NCBI GenBank assembly: GCA_004335835.1 | Contig: RWJK01000287.1 | Location: forward strand, 433 to 27,155 | Reading direction: 5' to 3' | Source of the DNA: Scenedesmus sp. ARA3 | Taxonomy: Eukaryota > Chlorophyta > Chlorophyceae > Sphaeropleales > Scenedesmaceae | Length of the DNA: 26,723 bases | Part shown: positions 1 to 9,773 of the stretch, one piece after another | How the letters are laid out: every line of letters starts with the position of its first letter | How positions within the stretch are numbered: position 1 is the first letter of the stretch | Made by a program: the position numbers and the translations under genes | The notes under the pieces: generated by a model | What the model saw: the letters and a program-made list of their open reading frames with translations, nothing else | What the model was told of the DNA's origin: nothing | Databases searched by the model: none

Positions 1-1
1 G

Positions 2-178
2 GTGAAGGTGAAGCGGTTTGTGTCGGATGATGCTTGGGGTTCTGTTAGGTTACTGGTGTCTAGGTTCATTGCTGATTTTTCTGAAAAGGCTTGGGGTGTG
101 CGTAATGCTTGCAAACACGAGGGTGCAGTTGCCGCTCCATTGGGGCGCGGGGCCGATGGCGTTGATGCCATGGCTTGA
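2..178 (+). CDS. possible 3' end of an unknown gene, cut by the left window edge
   Basis: Frame 2 is open from the first base to a TGA at 176-178, giving 58 residues with no start codon inside the window. The translation is mixed and protein-like (it includes RFVSDDAWGSV and SRFIADFSEKAWG) instead of the Gln/Ala/Cys-rich output typical of chance frames here. Codons are richer in GTT, TCT and GCT than in the neighbouring genes, which could mean a different origin such as a mobile-element gene. No family is recognised. A chance open frame in a non-repetitive stretch remains possible, and the upstream sequence is needed to decide. Confidence 0.3.
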   Translation: MKVKRFVSDDAWGSVRLLVSRFIADFSEKAWGVRNACKHEGAVAAPLGRGADGVDAMA

Positions 179-1068
179 TGAGTAACATGATGATGATGAT
201 AACCTGGAGGACAGAACTGCCAGTTGCACAAACACCGATGCACACAATGCTGTCCATGCACAATTCCAAGGGTGGCTGCCCACGATGGCCAGTCAACACT
301 AGAATACTCTGTTGACATTGTCAACACAGATCAGATGTGCACACCCACAGCTGGGGTACCTGCTGCAACAACACCTCCACACGCAGCATGCATGCAGTGT
401 TAATCCTGCCACCCGGCTGTGCAGTGCTCACAGCAGCCTGCAGACCGCGGCTTACTCCACTCCAGTTACACCATACGTACTTTGGGTCACTGGCACCTGG
501 CACTCCATGACCTGAAGCTGGCATTGTGCTGTGTCAGCACCAATCAAGCCACAACCACAGCAGCTCAATGCAACGCAGGTGCGAGGCCAGAACTGGACTG
601 CTGGTACAAGCCAAGGGTACAAGCTGCTGTTCAACGCGGCCACGCCAGCTGCATCGAGTAGCACGCAGCCCGGTTGCACACAGGGCACCCATCGCTTGCT
701 GTGGAAGGTAGGTATGGAGGCTGAGGTACAGTGGTGTTGCTGCTGCTTTGCTGCTGCTGCTGCTGCTGTAGTTGCACACCAAGCGCCATCCAGTAGAGCA
801 GCAGCCATGCTCCGCAGGAAGCAGTGGGTGTGGTTGATTGGCCTGACTGCTGCCAGCTGCGCCCGTGGAATCACCAGCCCGATTGGCTACCCTGTGCTGG
901 AGAAGCAGCGGCTAACCCGTATGGTGCGTTCAGCAACAACAAGCCGCCGCAGCTGCTTGGAGGAGGTAGGTGGGTACAACAGCTGTAGCTGTACTAGCAG
1001 CTGCTGCTGTTGCTTCTGCTCCTGCTGCTGCTATTGGCAGCTGCTAGCTTGATGCACGCCCAGGGCAA
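179..1068. other. gene-poor stretch, probably the 3' UTR of the MoaD-like gene
   Basis: No confident gene is seen. From about 200 to 700 the + strand is C/A-rich, as expected if it is the antisense of a G/T-rich 3' UTR belonging to the minus-strand gene that stops at 1069. A TTACA at 466-470 is a minus-strand TGTAA. CTG-rich low-complexity DNA lies around 735-770 and 1000-1045. Two weak candidate plus-strand exons (579-707 and 818-965) are discussed as a finding. Confidence 0.4.
466..470 (-). terminator. candidate TGTAA poly(A) signal for the MoaD-like gene
   Basis: TTACA on the + strand reads TGTAA on the minus strand, the usual Chlorophyceae polyadenylation motif. It lies about 600 bases past the stop codon at 1069, a believable 3' UTR length. 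A five-base motif occurs by chance, so this is suggestive only. Confidence 0.25.
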
Positions 1069-1320
1069 TCAGCCTCCGCTGAGAGGAGGAATGATAGCAA
1101 CTTCGTCCCCATCTTTCAAAGTCAGGGCCTGTGAAGGTGGCACATACTCCTGGTTGACAGCAAACACACAGGCCTTCATCACTGATTGCAGGCCAGGGTA
1201 GGCTGCGAGCAGTTGCTCCAGCAGCTTGTGCGTAGTAGCCCCGTCTTCAATCTGCAGCTCCTCTTCACTCTTGCCTACTACCTCCCTGCTGATCGCGAAG
1301 TACAGCACGTTCACCTTCAT
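1069..1320 (-). CDS. CNX7: molybdopterin synthase small (sulfur-carrier) subunit, MoaD/MOCS2A/CNX7 family
   Basis: An uninterrupted reading frame encodes 83 residues, the normal size of this ubiquitin-fold family. It starts MKVNVLYFAISREVVG, the first beta strand and loop of MoaD proteins, continues with a LEQLLAAYPGL helix, and ends IIPPLSGG. The C-terminal Gly-Gly is the part that matters: in the family it is adenylated and thiocarboxylated, then donates sulfur to precursor Z (cPMP) within the CNX6/CNX7 complex to make molybdopterin for nitrate reductase and related enzymes. In eukaryotes this step is cytosolic. The frame stays open upstream to 1353 but only through a TTG, so the ATG at 1320, in a GCCATGA context, is the start. 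No intron is needed. Family membership is clear; the symbol follows plant usage. Confidence 0.88.
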   Translation of the reverse strand: MKVNVLYFAISREVVGKSEEELQIEDGATTHKLLEQLLAAYPGLQSVMKACVFAVNQEYVPPSQALTLKDGDEVAIIPPLSGG

Positions 1321-3071
1321 GGCGAAGATGTTGGTGCGTGGACGCCGTATCAACCGTGGCTAAATCGTAATGTTCAAAACACTATTTTTCTGACGTGCTA
1401 GAATGAGCGAGACGCGATTGCTGCCTTGTCAAGGCGCAGCAACGTGCCCTGGCAACCTGAAGGGACCAGGTCTCAGACAGAGGACTACACCCCCAAGCTA
1501 GGCAGTATATCCAAGGGGTATAACGTGCAAGCAGCTAGGCAGGCGCACGCTATCTATGGCACGGAAAACAACACCATTCCTGGATCAGCAAAATTACACA
1601 AAGCATCAGCAACGTAGCTAGCGGCTATTTGTACATGCATTGAAATTGGCACTGCCAGCCTGTACTGGAACAACGCCAGTCACTGACCACGTGACCCACA
1701 TGTCAGCACTGCTGCCCCGAGCAACCATGGAACTCCATCTGATATACACAAAACTTGCTCAAGCAGATCAACAGCCGTGCACAATGGGCGGGCGGCTGGA
1801 GACAGCTCAGCAGCTGCTCAAAATCTGGGGCAAAAGCAGGCATACGTGCCTGCAGTAGCCACAACAGCTTACAGCTGTCAATCGTGTTGGGGAGCAACCA
1901 GTAACAGCATGTGCTATGACATCACTGCGCACTGCGGCAGCTACCCACATGCAGGCTCAGCATCAACCTCAAACGCCCCCTTGCACCAGTCAACCAACAA
2001 TGCATGTGCCGGCACTGACCGCCTCTCTCCTGCAACATCCGCACAAGCACAAGCTCTGCGTGCCCGCACACCTTGGCACACCACACACGAATGCAGCAGC
2101 TGTTTTGGGCAGGCGGTGTGTTCACCGCAGCCCAAAACATACAGCTGCTTTGATTGGCAGCAATACTTGCTTGGCAAAAGAACAAACTCTGCACTCAGCA
2201 AACATAGCAATCACCGGCCGACACGCTTTACACAGCGCGAGGCATGTAAGTGCTCACTCACCCGGCCATGTGCCTGCTCAACCCTCATCAAATGTGTATA
2301 TGCGGCCATGTTTGACCAAGTTGACCACACAGAATCACTGCACACGCACGATGTCACGCACACGCTGCTGCAGCCCAGCAGGACACGCAAGAAATGAAGC
2401 TCACACTCTTTGATTTAAACCCTGCACAGACAAAGCGCTACAGACAAGTCAACTCGCCAACAACTGCCGACCTTTGCAACGACGCACAGTGCTAGTGTGT
2501 CGGCAGCATTCAATTCCTTGCCTCATGGCTTGCTGAAATACAGCAGCACCCAGTGGGCCTGTATAAGCAAAAGACGACAGCACACCACACCAGCTGCAGC
2601 GGAGATCGACCCACAGCTTTCCTGCCAGCACATCGCACACTCATGCACATCTGCAGAAACAAAAGGTCACAGGTAGGGCGCGTGGCAGCGCCACAACAGC
2701 TGCATTGCAGATATCTGGCCAGTGCGCACGGCGCTATCCATGCATTTATGGCGCAGCATGAACATCCCCATGTCCTCCAAGGGCATGCTCTTGCAAGCAC
2801 CGCTGCTGCCGGGTTTCAAATGGTACACGGCCGTGTAGGCGTGTCGCGGCAGGCAGTATCAATGCAAGACACCCTACCCCCCGACATGAGGGCTGTCAAT
2901 GCTCCCAGGCTCACAACAGCGCCAAGTCAAAGCAATCAAAATGCCACCACCACACACGCCACAAGCTCCCGACCCTCGCTCACCAACACTCTCGAAGGAC
3001 GCAGCACGCGTCACTGCACACTGCACAATCGTTTCAACACCTCAGTGCCTGCTTTCCAGCACACCAACACA
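1321..3071. other. gene-free, C/A-rich stretch; likely part of the FAD4-like 3' UTR and spacer
   Basis: No protein family or splice-consistent gene was found on either strand. Much of 1440-3070 is C/A-rich on the + strand, so G/T-rich on the minus strand, which fits transcription continuing from the minus-strand desaturase gene upstream. Minus-strand TGTAA motifs occur at 2228-2232 and 1594-1598. The long open frames on the + strand, for example near 1777-2397, begin at GTG and have low-complexity His/Cys/Ala translations. Confidence 0.4.
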
Positions 3072-3127
3072 CCTACTGCCCCGGCTGAAGCTGCTTAGCC
3101 CACTCGTGGTGGGGAGCGTACCAGCAC
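3072..3127 (-). repeat. diverged copy of the FAD4-like terminal exon end, including its stop codon
   Basis: These 56 bases match 3224-3279 at a 152-base offset with about six differences. Read on the minus strand they give WYAPHHEWAKQLQPGQ and a stop, against WYAPDHEWAEQVQPGQ in the real exon. Most differences are amino-acid changes, so this looks like an unselected duplicate lying in the 3' UTR or downstream flank of the gene. It carries the stop codon but none of the upstream histidine motif. Confidence 0.75.
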
Positions 3128-3224
3128 GCAGCCGCCCGCCTTGGCATTGCAGGAAGGCCACCATTTTGCCTGCAGGAACGCAGCACAACTCAAAAAACGC
3201 CTACCAAGATGTGCACCGAACCGC

Positions 3225-4677
3225 CTACTGCCCCGGCTGCACCTGCTCCGCCCACTCGTGGTCAGGAGCGTACCAGCAGCGCGGCTCCACGCCCGTGGCA
3301 TCCACCACGCGGTGCTCCAGCCACCTGAAGAACTGCGTGTTGTCCAGCAGCGGGTTCCACCAGCCGCTCACGATGGAGTAGTTGCCCTCAAAGTTGGGCT
3401 TGTGGTGCGCGCCGTGCTGCTTGCGGCCAATGAGCACGCCGGCGTCCTGAGGGGGCAAATGGAGGGCGAGACAGCAGCAGAAAAGCCAGCAAGGATGAGC
3501 TGATGATGTAGTTGATGTGGCCAGCAGGCATGGGTGTCAAAAGGCCATCATGGCAAAGTGTGTAAACGCACTAGAGGCAGCCGACACGCAGCAAGCATGC
3601 ATCGACGCTTGCTGCAACAGCTGTCCAAGTCCAACGCTCGATTCAAATTCAAATTCAAACTGACAGCCGGCCGCACCTGCAGCGCCACCACCACCTCAGG
3701 CAGCTCGCTCTTCTTCATGTGGCTCCACGCGTGGAACTGCTGGCTCATGCACACCAGCAGCAGGAAGCTCGGCATGAACGCGTGCAGGCCCAGCGGCACA
3801 AAGGGGCCCAGCGCAAAGATGGCGGCAGCCGGCGCCAGCGCGGGCTGGAAGACCTGCTCGGCAGCAGCAAATGCAGCAGAAGCAGCAGCAGTGGTGAGGA
3901 TGAAGCGATGCAAGAACATGTGTGGCAAGTGATGAGGGCGAGCCAGCGGGAAGCTGTGCGGTACATTCATGCAGTGGAGGCCGACTCCTGCAAGCTGACA
4001 GCCAGTACAAGCTGAGAGCCACGCAGGTGCACGAGTTCTGTGGGCTTGCATGCCCATGCAGTTGATGCCATGGCTGTACCTATCAAACCAGCTGTCTAGA
4101 TGCAAAAATATGCTGGGTTTCACTACCAAGCAGCATATGCACACACCTGGTGCACGTTGTTGCAGAACTCGCGCTGCGTGATGGTCCAGGGCCGCTGGTG
4201 ATGACCCTGGAAGGCCGCAATCTGGCGCCCAAACACAGGCGTGTTGCCGTCACCATAGTTGTCGACTGCCCAGTGGTACACCGCTGTGCCCAGGTCTGAC
4301 AGCACGTACGCAGCAAACGTGGCACCCAGCACTGTGGCCACATCTCCTGGGCTGTGGATGTCTGCTGCTGCTCCTGCAATGGATGCGCCGAGGATGCTCA
4401 GGCAGCCATATGTCACCAGCCGGTGCTCCATTGTTGACTTGAGATTCTCCTTCTCGTCAATGACCCACTTGCTGGAGCCCTTCTTGGCACCTGCCGCTGC
4501 TGCTGATGTGCTGGCACTTGCACTGCTGAGGGCGCGCTCCGCTGCTGCTGCGGCCTCTGCGATTTCTGCGCTGCTGTAAGCTGTGCTGCTTGCAGGAGCT
4601 GCTGCTGTCTCGGGCTCCTCAGTGAGGAGGCTGCCTGCTGCGATGATGTAGGATGCTGAACGAGATGGGCGGGAGAC
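3225..4677 (-). CDS. FAD4: FAD4/Kua (TMEM189-type) membrane fatty-acyl desaturase, 5' exon unresolved
   Basis: Three exons join in phase 0: 4677-4147, 3853-3677 and 3446-3225, all with GT-AG borders and giving 309 residues. Histidine motifs of the Kua/FAD4 family occur in order: YHWAVDNYGD and FQGHHQRPW in the first exon, QQFHAWSH in the second, RKQHGAHH with NYSIVSG in the third. These bind the di-iron centre. Plant FAD4 makes the trans-3 double bond of palmitate on plastid phosphatidylglycerol, while animal TMEM189 makes plasmalogens. The Ala/Ser-rich N-terminal part suggests a plastid transit region, so a FAD4 role is favoured by inference. A good acceptor at 4678-4680 opens this exon. The frame continues upstream to 4824 without an ATG, so a first coding exon is missing, perhaps around 4826-4890. 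The first internal ATG is at 4431. Confidence 0.85.
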
Positions 4678-4828
4678 CTGCAGCAGAGCAGCAGTGCAGG
4701 GCTCAGCTTGCGAACCGGCAGTGTGCAGCAGATTGATTCCAGCAGCTCCTGCTGTGCAGCAGACACCCCGGTGCTGGCTGATGTTCTCGGCTCCTTGACA
4801 GTTTGTGTGTGCTCGCAGCAACACACAT

Positions 4829-5813
4829 TACATATGTGGTCTGCTGCCCCACACACCGCAAGCCTAGCGTGATTGGTGGTAGCATCTGGCAGTGGCTGGT
4901 GGTGGATGTTGGCGTTGCTGTATTTTCCGCACTGTGTGCCTTCAAAGAGCACCAAACTGCCAGCAATTAATTGCTGTATGTGTTGCACAAATTGGCAAAC
5001 AGGTAGCACGCGCAGACATTCACAAGCTGCGTGCTGCCACAGACAATGTGTGTGCATGTGTGTTATTGTGCTGCAGCTTCCGTCAGCCCGTTTCAGGCCA
5101 TTGTCATGGCGGTATACGGAGGTGCATATTAGGCTGTGCTTTTTGACACAGTACGACCAGTTGACTAGGTTTTCCTTCAAGGTGTTCTGCCTATACTGTG
5201 TTTATGTGCGTGGTTGTATCCTGCTGCAGCCTGTATTGTCAAGATGCTGCAACAGCTGCTGCTTCAGTAACTACGTCCACCCCTCCCCTTCACACCCCAT
5301 TCACATACACCGCAAAGTGCGTCGTATCAGCGTTCACTGTGTTACGTTCACCACAACCACCAAAAGCAACCATCACGCCTGTCAATAACAAACATATACA
5401 GTGTTTGAAGGGCAGGCTCACAAAACGCCCTAGGGTGCAGGTTCCCACCCTACACATGCCCTTGTGCACCAGGCAATGAGGACCAAGCAATGCTACTGCA
5501 AAACAATGCAGGACATGACCACAAGGGCTGAAACTCTGGCACTGCTGGCCAGCAAAACACCCAAAACCACAACCCGCATCTGCTACTACTGTACAGTACA
5601 ATGGTTGCTGCATGCTGCAGTCAGCCCTGATGTTGTGAACCAGTCACAACTGCTGCTGCCGCTGCAGCAGCACGACCTGCTTTGCATGCCTTCGCTGCCG
5701 GCATCATCCCAGCTGCAGCTCGAGTGACAAGTCTCAGCAGCTTAAAACTTGTGCCGCCACACGGCCACATGTTTGTGAGCCGGTGTCAAAACTTGCAGCC
5801 AGCCAGCTGCAGC
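4829..5813. other. spacer holding the FAD4-like promoter/5' end and a probable 3' UTR
   Basis: No gene was recognised apart from a possible missing first exon of the desaturase near 4826-4890. From about 5270 to 5810 the + strand is C/A-rich, as expected for the minus-strand 3' UTR of the small membrane protein that stops at 5814. From about 5040 to 5230 it is G/T-rich, so a composition switch lies near 5250. Open frames here have low-complexity Cys/His translations and are not convincing. Confidence 0.35.
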
Positions 5814-6860
5814 CTAGATTGCTCCGGTGAGCTTGCTGAGCACTGCCAGCACAGAGATGACGACGATAATCCACAGGAAGTAATTGCTGTCCATTGCCTG
5901 CAGCCAGCAGGGGGAGCGGGTGCGGGGCGCGCAGCCGCTGTCAGTGCTTCGGCCTTAGAGCGCATGCGTGCCCCTAGCCCAGCCCCCTGCTGGCTGCCTG
6001 CCTGCAGCGCCGCTGGCATGAAGCTGCATGTGCTGCTCAGAATACAGTGATTGCTGTGGAGTGGAGATGCTGGCAGCAGTGCTTGCAGGAAAACACCACA
6101 ATTGACCACACAGGACCACACACGATGGAGCTGCCACACAGGAGTTGCTGCACCACAACAATATGAGTACAACACACGGTATACCGGTAAGACAACCTAC
6201 TGCAACAAGAAAAACGATAACCACACCGCACCCAACATAGGGTGGTGATGTTGCACACCCAGCCAGAACCCATCCATGTTTTCCCACTTCCCCACTGCTT
6301 TGCACCGCTGCACTGCGTGCATAACTTCCCACGAGCTTGCTGTTCAGCAATCTGTGTTATGTAAACAGCGCAAGTACGATGTGTTGTGTTGCTGGACAGC
6401 TAGCCTGGAGGTCCTGTAGCTGTGGCAGCTGCATATCCTTGCCTCACCTTGCTTTCTGAGCCACCCAGCCCATAGTACTCCTGGCGTAGGCGCTGCTTCA
6501 TCTCCTTTGAGATGTTCTCCTTGGGCTTCAACTGCAATGAGAGAGCAGCGGGGCGTGAGCGCGTTTGCTAGGGCCGGGACGCACTGTGTGGCGCTGAGTC
6601 GACGCACAGGACCTGAGGCCCCGACCAGCAACGCCACTCACCGCCTGAGGCAATTGGTCGGCATACAGCGCGTTGTCTGCCTTTTTCTGTTCGCCTGGCA
6701 CCACCATCTCGCCGCTGTCCTCCCTGTACTCTCGCACCACCTTGCTTCCCTTGTCATCGCCCGCCCGCACGATGCTGCCAGCCCTGATGCGTCCTACACG
6801 CTGATTGCCAGACGCAAAAACTGCGCCATGGCACTGACTGCGGCAGAGTGCTGCTTGCAT
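5814..6860 (-). CDS. small single-pass membrane protein, probably plastid-targeted; family not recognised
   Basis: Exons 6860-6642, 6531-6448 and 5897-5814 all join in phase 0 with GT-AG borders, including a GTGAGT donor after the first, and encode 128 residues. The ATG at 6860 is the first in frame; the frame upstream contains only a TTG. The N-terminus (MQAALCRSQCHGAVFASG) is basic, Ser/Ala-containing and lacks acid residues, like a plastid transit peptide. A charged middle follows, then KENISKEMKQRLRQEYYGLG, and a C-terminal helix (SNYFLWIIVVISVLAVL) ending four residues past KLTG. The Tyr-Tyr-Gly-Leu-Gly-Gly segment just before the membrane helix looks like a conserved family signature, perhaps of a thylakoid protein, but I cannot name it. 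It is transcribed away from the BAH-GATA gene. Confidence 0.65.
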
Positions 6861-7916
6861 GTTCGTCACTGCGTGTAGGCTAGCTCGGAACTGAGAGCAA
6901 TAAAACAGCAGCAACTACAAGACGCCTAGGTGGTTTTAATTCCAAGCAAGCCCCCGTAACAGCACAATCCGTGTGATAAGCAAAAGGTGTCACTTCAGGG
7001 TTTTTCCACAGCTTGGCAACCACCTCGAACTCTGCATCAGGCGTCTTCTCGTCAGTCGATAAAAAAGCTTTTTGTAAGTTGGTTCAACGTGTTAAGCTTG
7101 TCTGAGGGAAATCTAGGTGGAGTCATAGTCAGTATCGTGGCGTGCAGAGGCGAGAGAGCTTGTTTCCCGTCATATGGCTTCTAGTTGAGCTCGGACCAGA
7201 CATCAAGGTGACCTGTCGGCGTGCGGCATTGAGGAGGTGCGCAGGCGGAAAGAAACAGGCTCATGAACTCGTAAGCCAGAAGCACATTCGTCACCCAGCA
7301 GCCAGCCACAGCTGTAGTGTGGTGTTTGAAGCGATCAACCTGTGAGCGCAGCATACTCAGTGGGCTGTGCTCTCTCAGCGGGTAGTTCGCTGTCAGAAAG
7401 GCGTGACCGGCAGCAAAACGTGAGTGCTGGGTGAGCAGCGAGCAAAGGAGCGCAAACTGGCTCTTTTGCTTCAATCAGCCCTATCGGAGCCTCAAGTCGA
7501 CCTAGGACAGCCATTGTAGGGAGTAGGTGGCAGCGTGACTTGGGTGGCGTGCTGGTGGAGCCTCTCGTCAGGTCAGCGCGATAGCAGGAGTTTACAGGGC
7601 TTGCCATCGCTTACTTTGGAGCAGCGGCGTGGAGGGCCCACCAGTACCTCGTCATCAACCCCCTTTGTTTGTCACAATCAGCATCACATTCCTTGATCAG
7701 CATCTGCAACCACCTGCCCCAAGCAACACGTTGCTGCGCTTGCTCTCCTGGCCCACCATCTTCCAACACATTCCTAGGTGCAAAGCAGCCGGCCGGCAGC
7801 TGTCAAGGTCAGCAGTAACACTGAAGCACCAACCGCCTGCTGCCGCTGCTGCGCTGCATTCCCGCCTGCTGCTCCTGCAACCGCCACAGCAGCTCAGGGC
7901 AGGCAGCCACGGCCCA
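6861..7916. other. divergent intergenic region between the small membrane protein and the BAH-GATA gene
   Basis: This 1.06-kb region must hold both promoters and 5' leaders. Composition differs from the surroundings: 6990-7600 is nearly free of CAG runs. Within it the minus strand is open from about 7474 to a TAG at 7181, with an ordinary-looking translation described as a finding. From 7629 the frame of BAH-GATA exon 1 is open on the + strand but has no ATG before 7917, so that part is taken as leader. Confidence 0.4.
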
Positions 7917-7928
7917 ATGGGCGAGCTA

Positions 7929-7959
<31 letters not shown>

Positions 7960-9738
7960 CGACGTTCAGTTGGACCGGCGCAGGGCGGCATGAGGGCTCC
8001 CGCATCTTCTACAGCTCTTTCAACTTTGCTGGGGAGCCATATGCTCTGGGCGACTGTGTGTACCTGTTGCCAGAGGAGGAGGGAGCGCCTCCTTACATTG
8101 CCAAGCTGATGCGGGCCTGGGAGGACACGGCAGCAGCAGATGCAGAGAAGCTCATCATCGAGGTGCGCAGCAGCTTGCAGGACAGCTGGCTTGCAGGACA
8201 GCTGGCTTGCAGAAACAGGGTGCTTGCAGGACGGCAGGCAGCAGGTGTTGTTGCAGTGTGCAGTGAGCAGGGTACGTAACGGAATCAGGCAGCAATCGCA
8301 GCTGCTGAGGGCGCATCGGGAATCGCAAGGGATGGCAGCAGCAGCATGCTTGCGGGAGCGGCTGCAGCAGACCTTGGATATAGCGTGCAGGACAGCACCC
8401 AGAGCATACTGTGTTGCTTCCCAATGCAGTGCCAGCAGCACCTGCAGCAACAGTTTCTGACATGTAAGCGCTTGGCAACACAGGGTGGGCAGGCTCCAGG
8501 GGCAGAAGGGTCTGCATGGGGAGGGCATGCAATCATGTCCACAAAAGCAGCGGTGATGTTATTTCCTCTTGATGTGGCCGGAGAGCATGCACCAGCAGCA
8601 GCAGCAGTTGTGCTTGGTTGACAAAGCTGTGTCATCTGTCCTGCTGCCTGTGTGTGTATGCAGGTGCGCTGGTACGAGCGCCGCAGTGCCGTGCCTGCAG
8701 CGCTGGCTGCCTCCATGCATGAGCGCGAGGTGGTGGCCAGCAGCCTGCTCGACACCAACCTGGTGGGATGCCTGGACAGCCGCGCGACAGTCGTGCGGGC
8801 AAGCAGCTACGAGGAGGTGAGACCTGATTAAGATTGGTTGTTGTATTATTTGTTATGGTCAGTTGGACGTGCACGCTGAATGCCCATCCCAGTTTGACTG
8901 CCAGCACAGCTGCATGCAGTGGTGGCCAGCAGCCTGCGTGACACCAACCTGGTGGGATGCCTGGACAGCCGCGCGACCGTCGTGCGGGCCAGCAGCTACA
9001 AGGAGGTGAGACTTGATTTCAGATATCGTGTTTGGATCTCAAATGTATCATGCTTGGCGTGCATGAGTGGGCTGCTCTGGACAGCCGCGCAACAGCCGGC
9101 GTGCATGAGTGGGCCATCAGCTACGAGCAAGTGAGGCATACCCTTTCGTGTTGGCTGATTGTTTGGAGGATGTGTACAATCGCGGGGTGTGGCGTGTAAA
9201 GCTGCATGACCAGCACACGGCGCTCGTAGTATTCTGTAACCACTGTGACCACCACCACAAGCGCTCATCCGTTAGATGCATGCCTGGCAGATTCCTTTTG
9301 GGCATCCCCACCTTGCGTGAGTCTTGTGTCTGTAGCACGGCTGATCATGCTGCTGTCTCTGCTGCTGCTGCTGTCTCTGCTGCTGCTGCCGCGTGTCAGG
9401 CGTGTGAGCTGATGCAGGCGGTGCTGCCCCAGGCTGGGCGCAAGGGCGAGTGGCACTTCTGCAGGGGCGTGCTGGACAGCGCCAGCCACACCTTCCGCAC
9501 CTTCCAGGAGCTGGGTGAGCCGCCTGCTGCTGCTGCCGCTGCTGCTGCTGCACATATGTTGTAGCCAGTTGTTTGGTCGTAGGATGCAAGCTTTTCAGCT
9601 TTTGCATGTGTTGCACATCACGCAACACATCTGCCAGGCCGCAGCACTTCCATGTGTATCAACCAGGGTTGTTGTGCAGAAGCAGTATGCAATATTGCTT
9701 GCAGCAGTTCGACGCCTTCACTCACCACTGATGTTGGT

Positions 9739-9773
<35 letters not shown>

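Noticed and set aside
1777..2397. Open frame of 206 codons on the + strand
   Set aside because: It starts at GTG and translates to Ala/Ser/Cys/His-rich sequence, as expected from C/A-rich 3' UTR antisense; no family signal.
4678..4824. Direct upstream extension of the FAD4-like exon
   Set aside because: The frame is open but the first codon is GTG and a TAA lies just before it. A standard acceptor at 4678-4680 explains the border better.
7629..7916. Upstream extension of BAH-GATA exon 1
   Set aside because: The frame is open but begins with GTG and has no ATG before 7917. The translated leader is Pro/Leu-rich and unlike the protein that follows.
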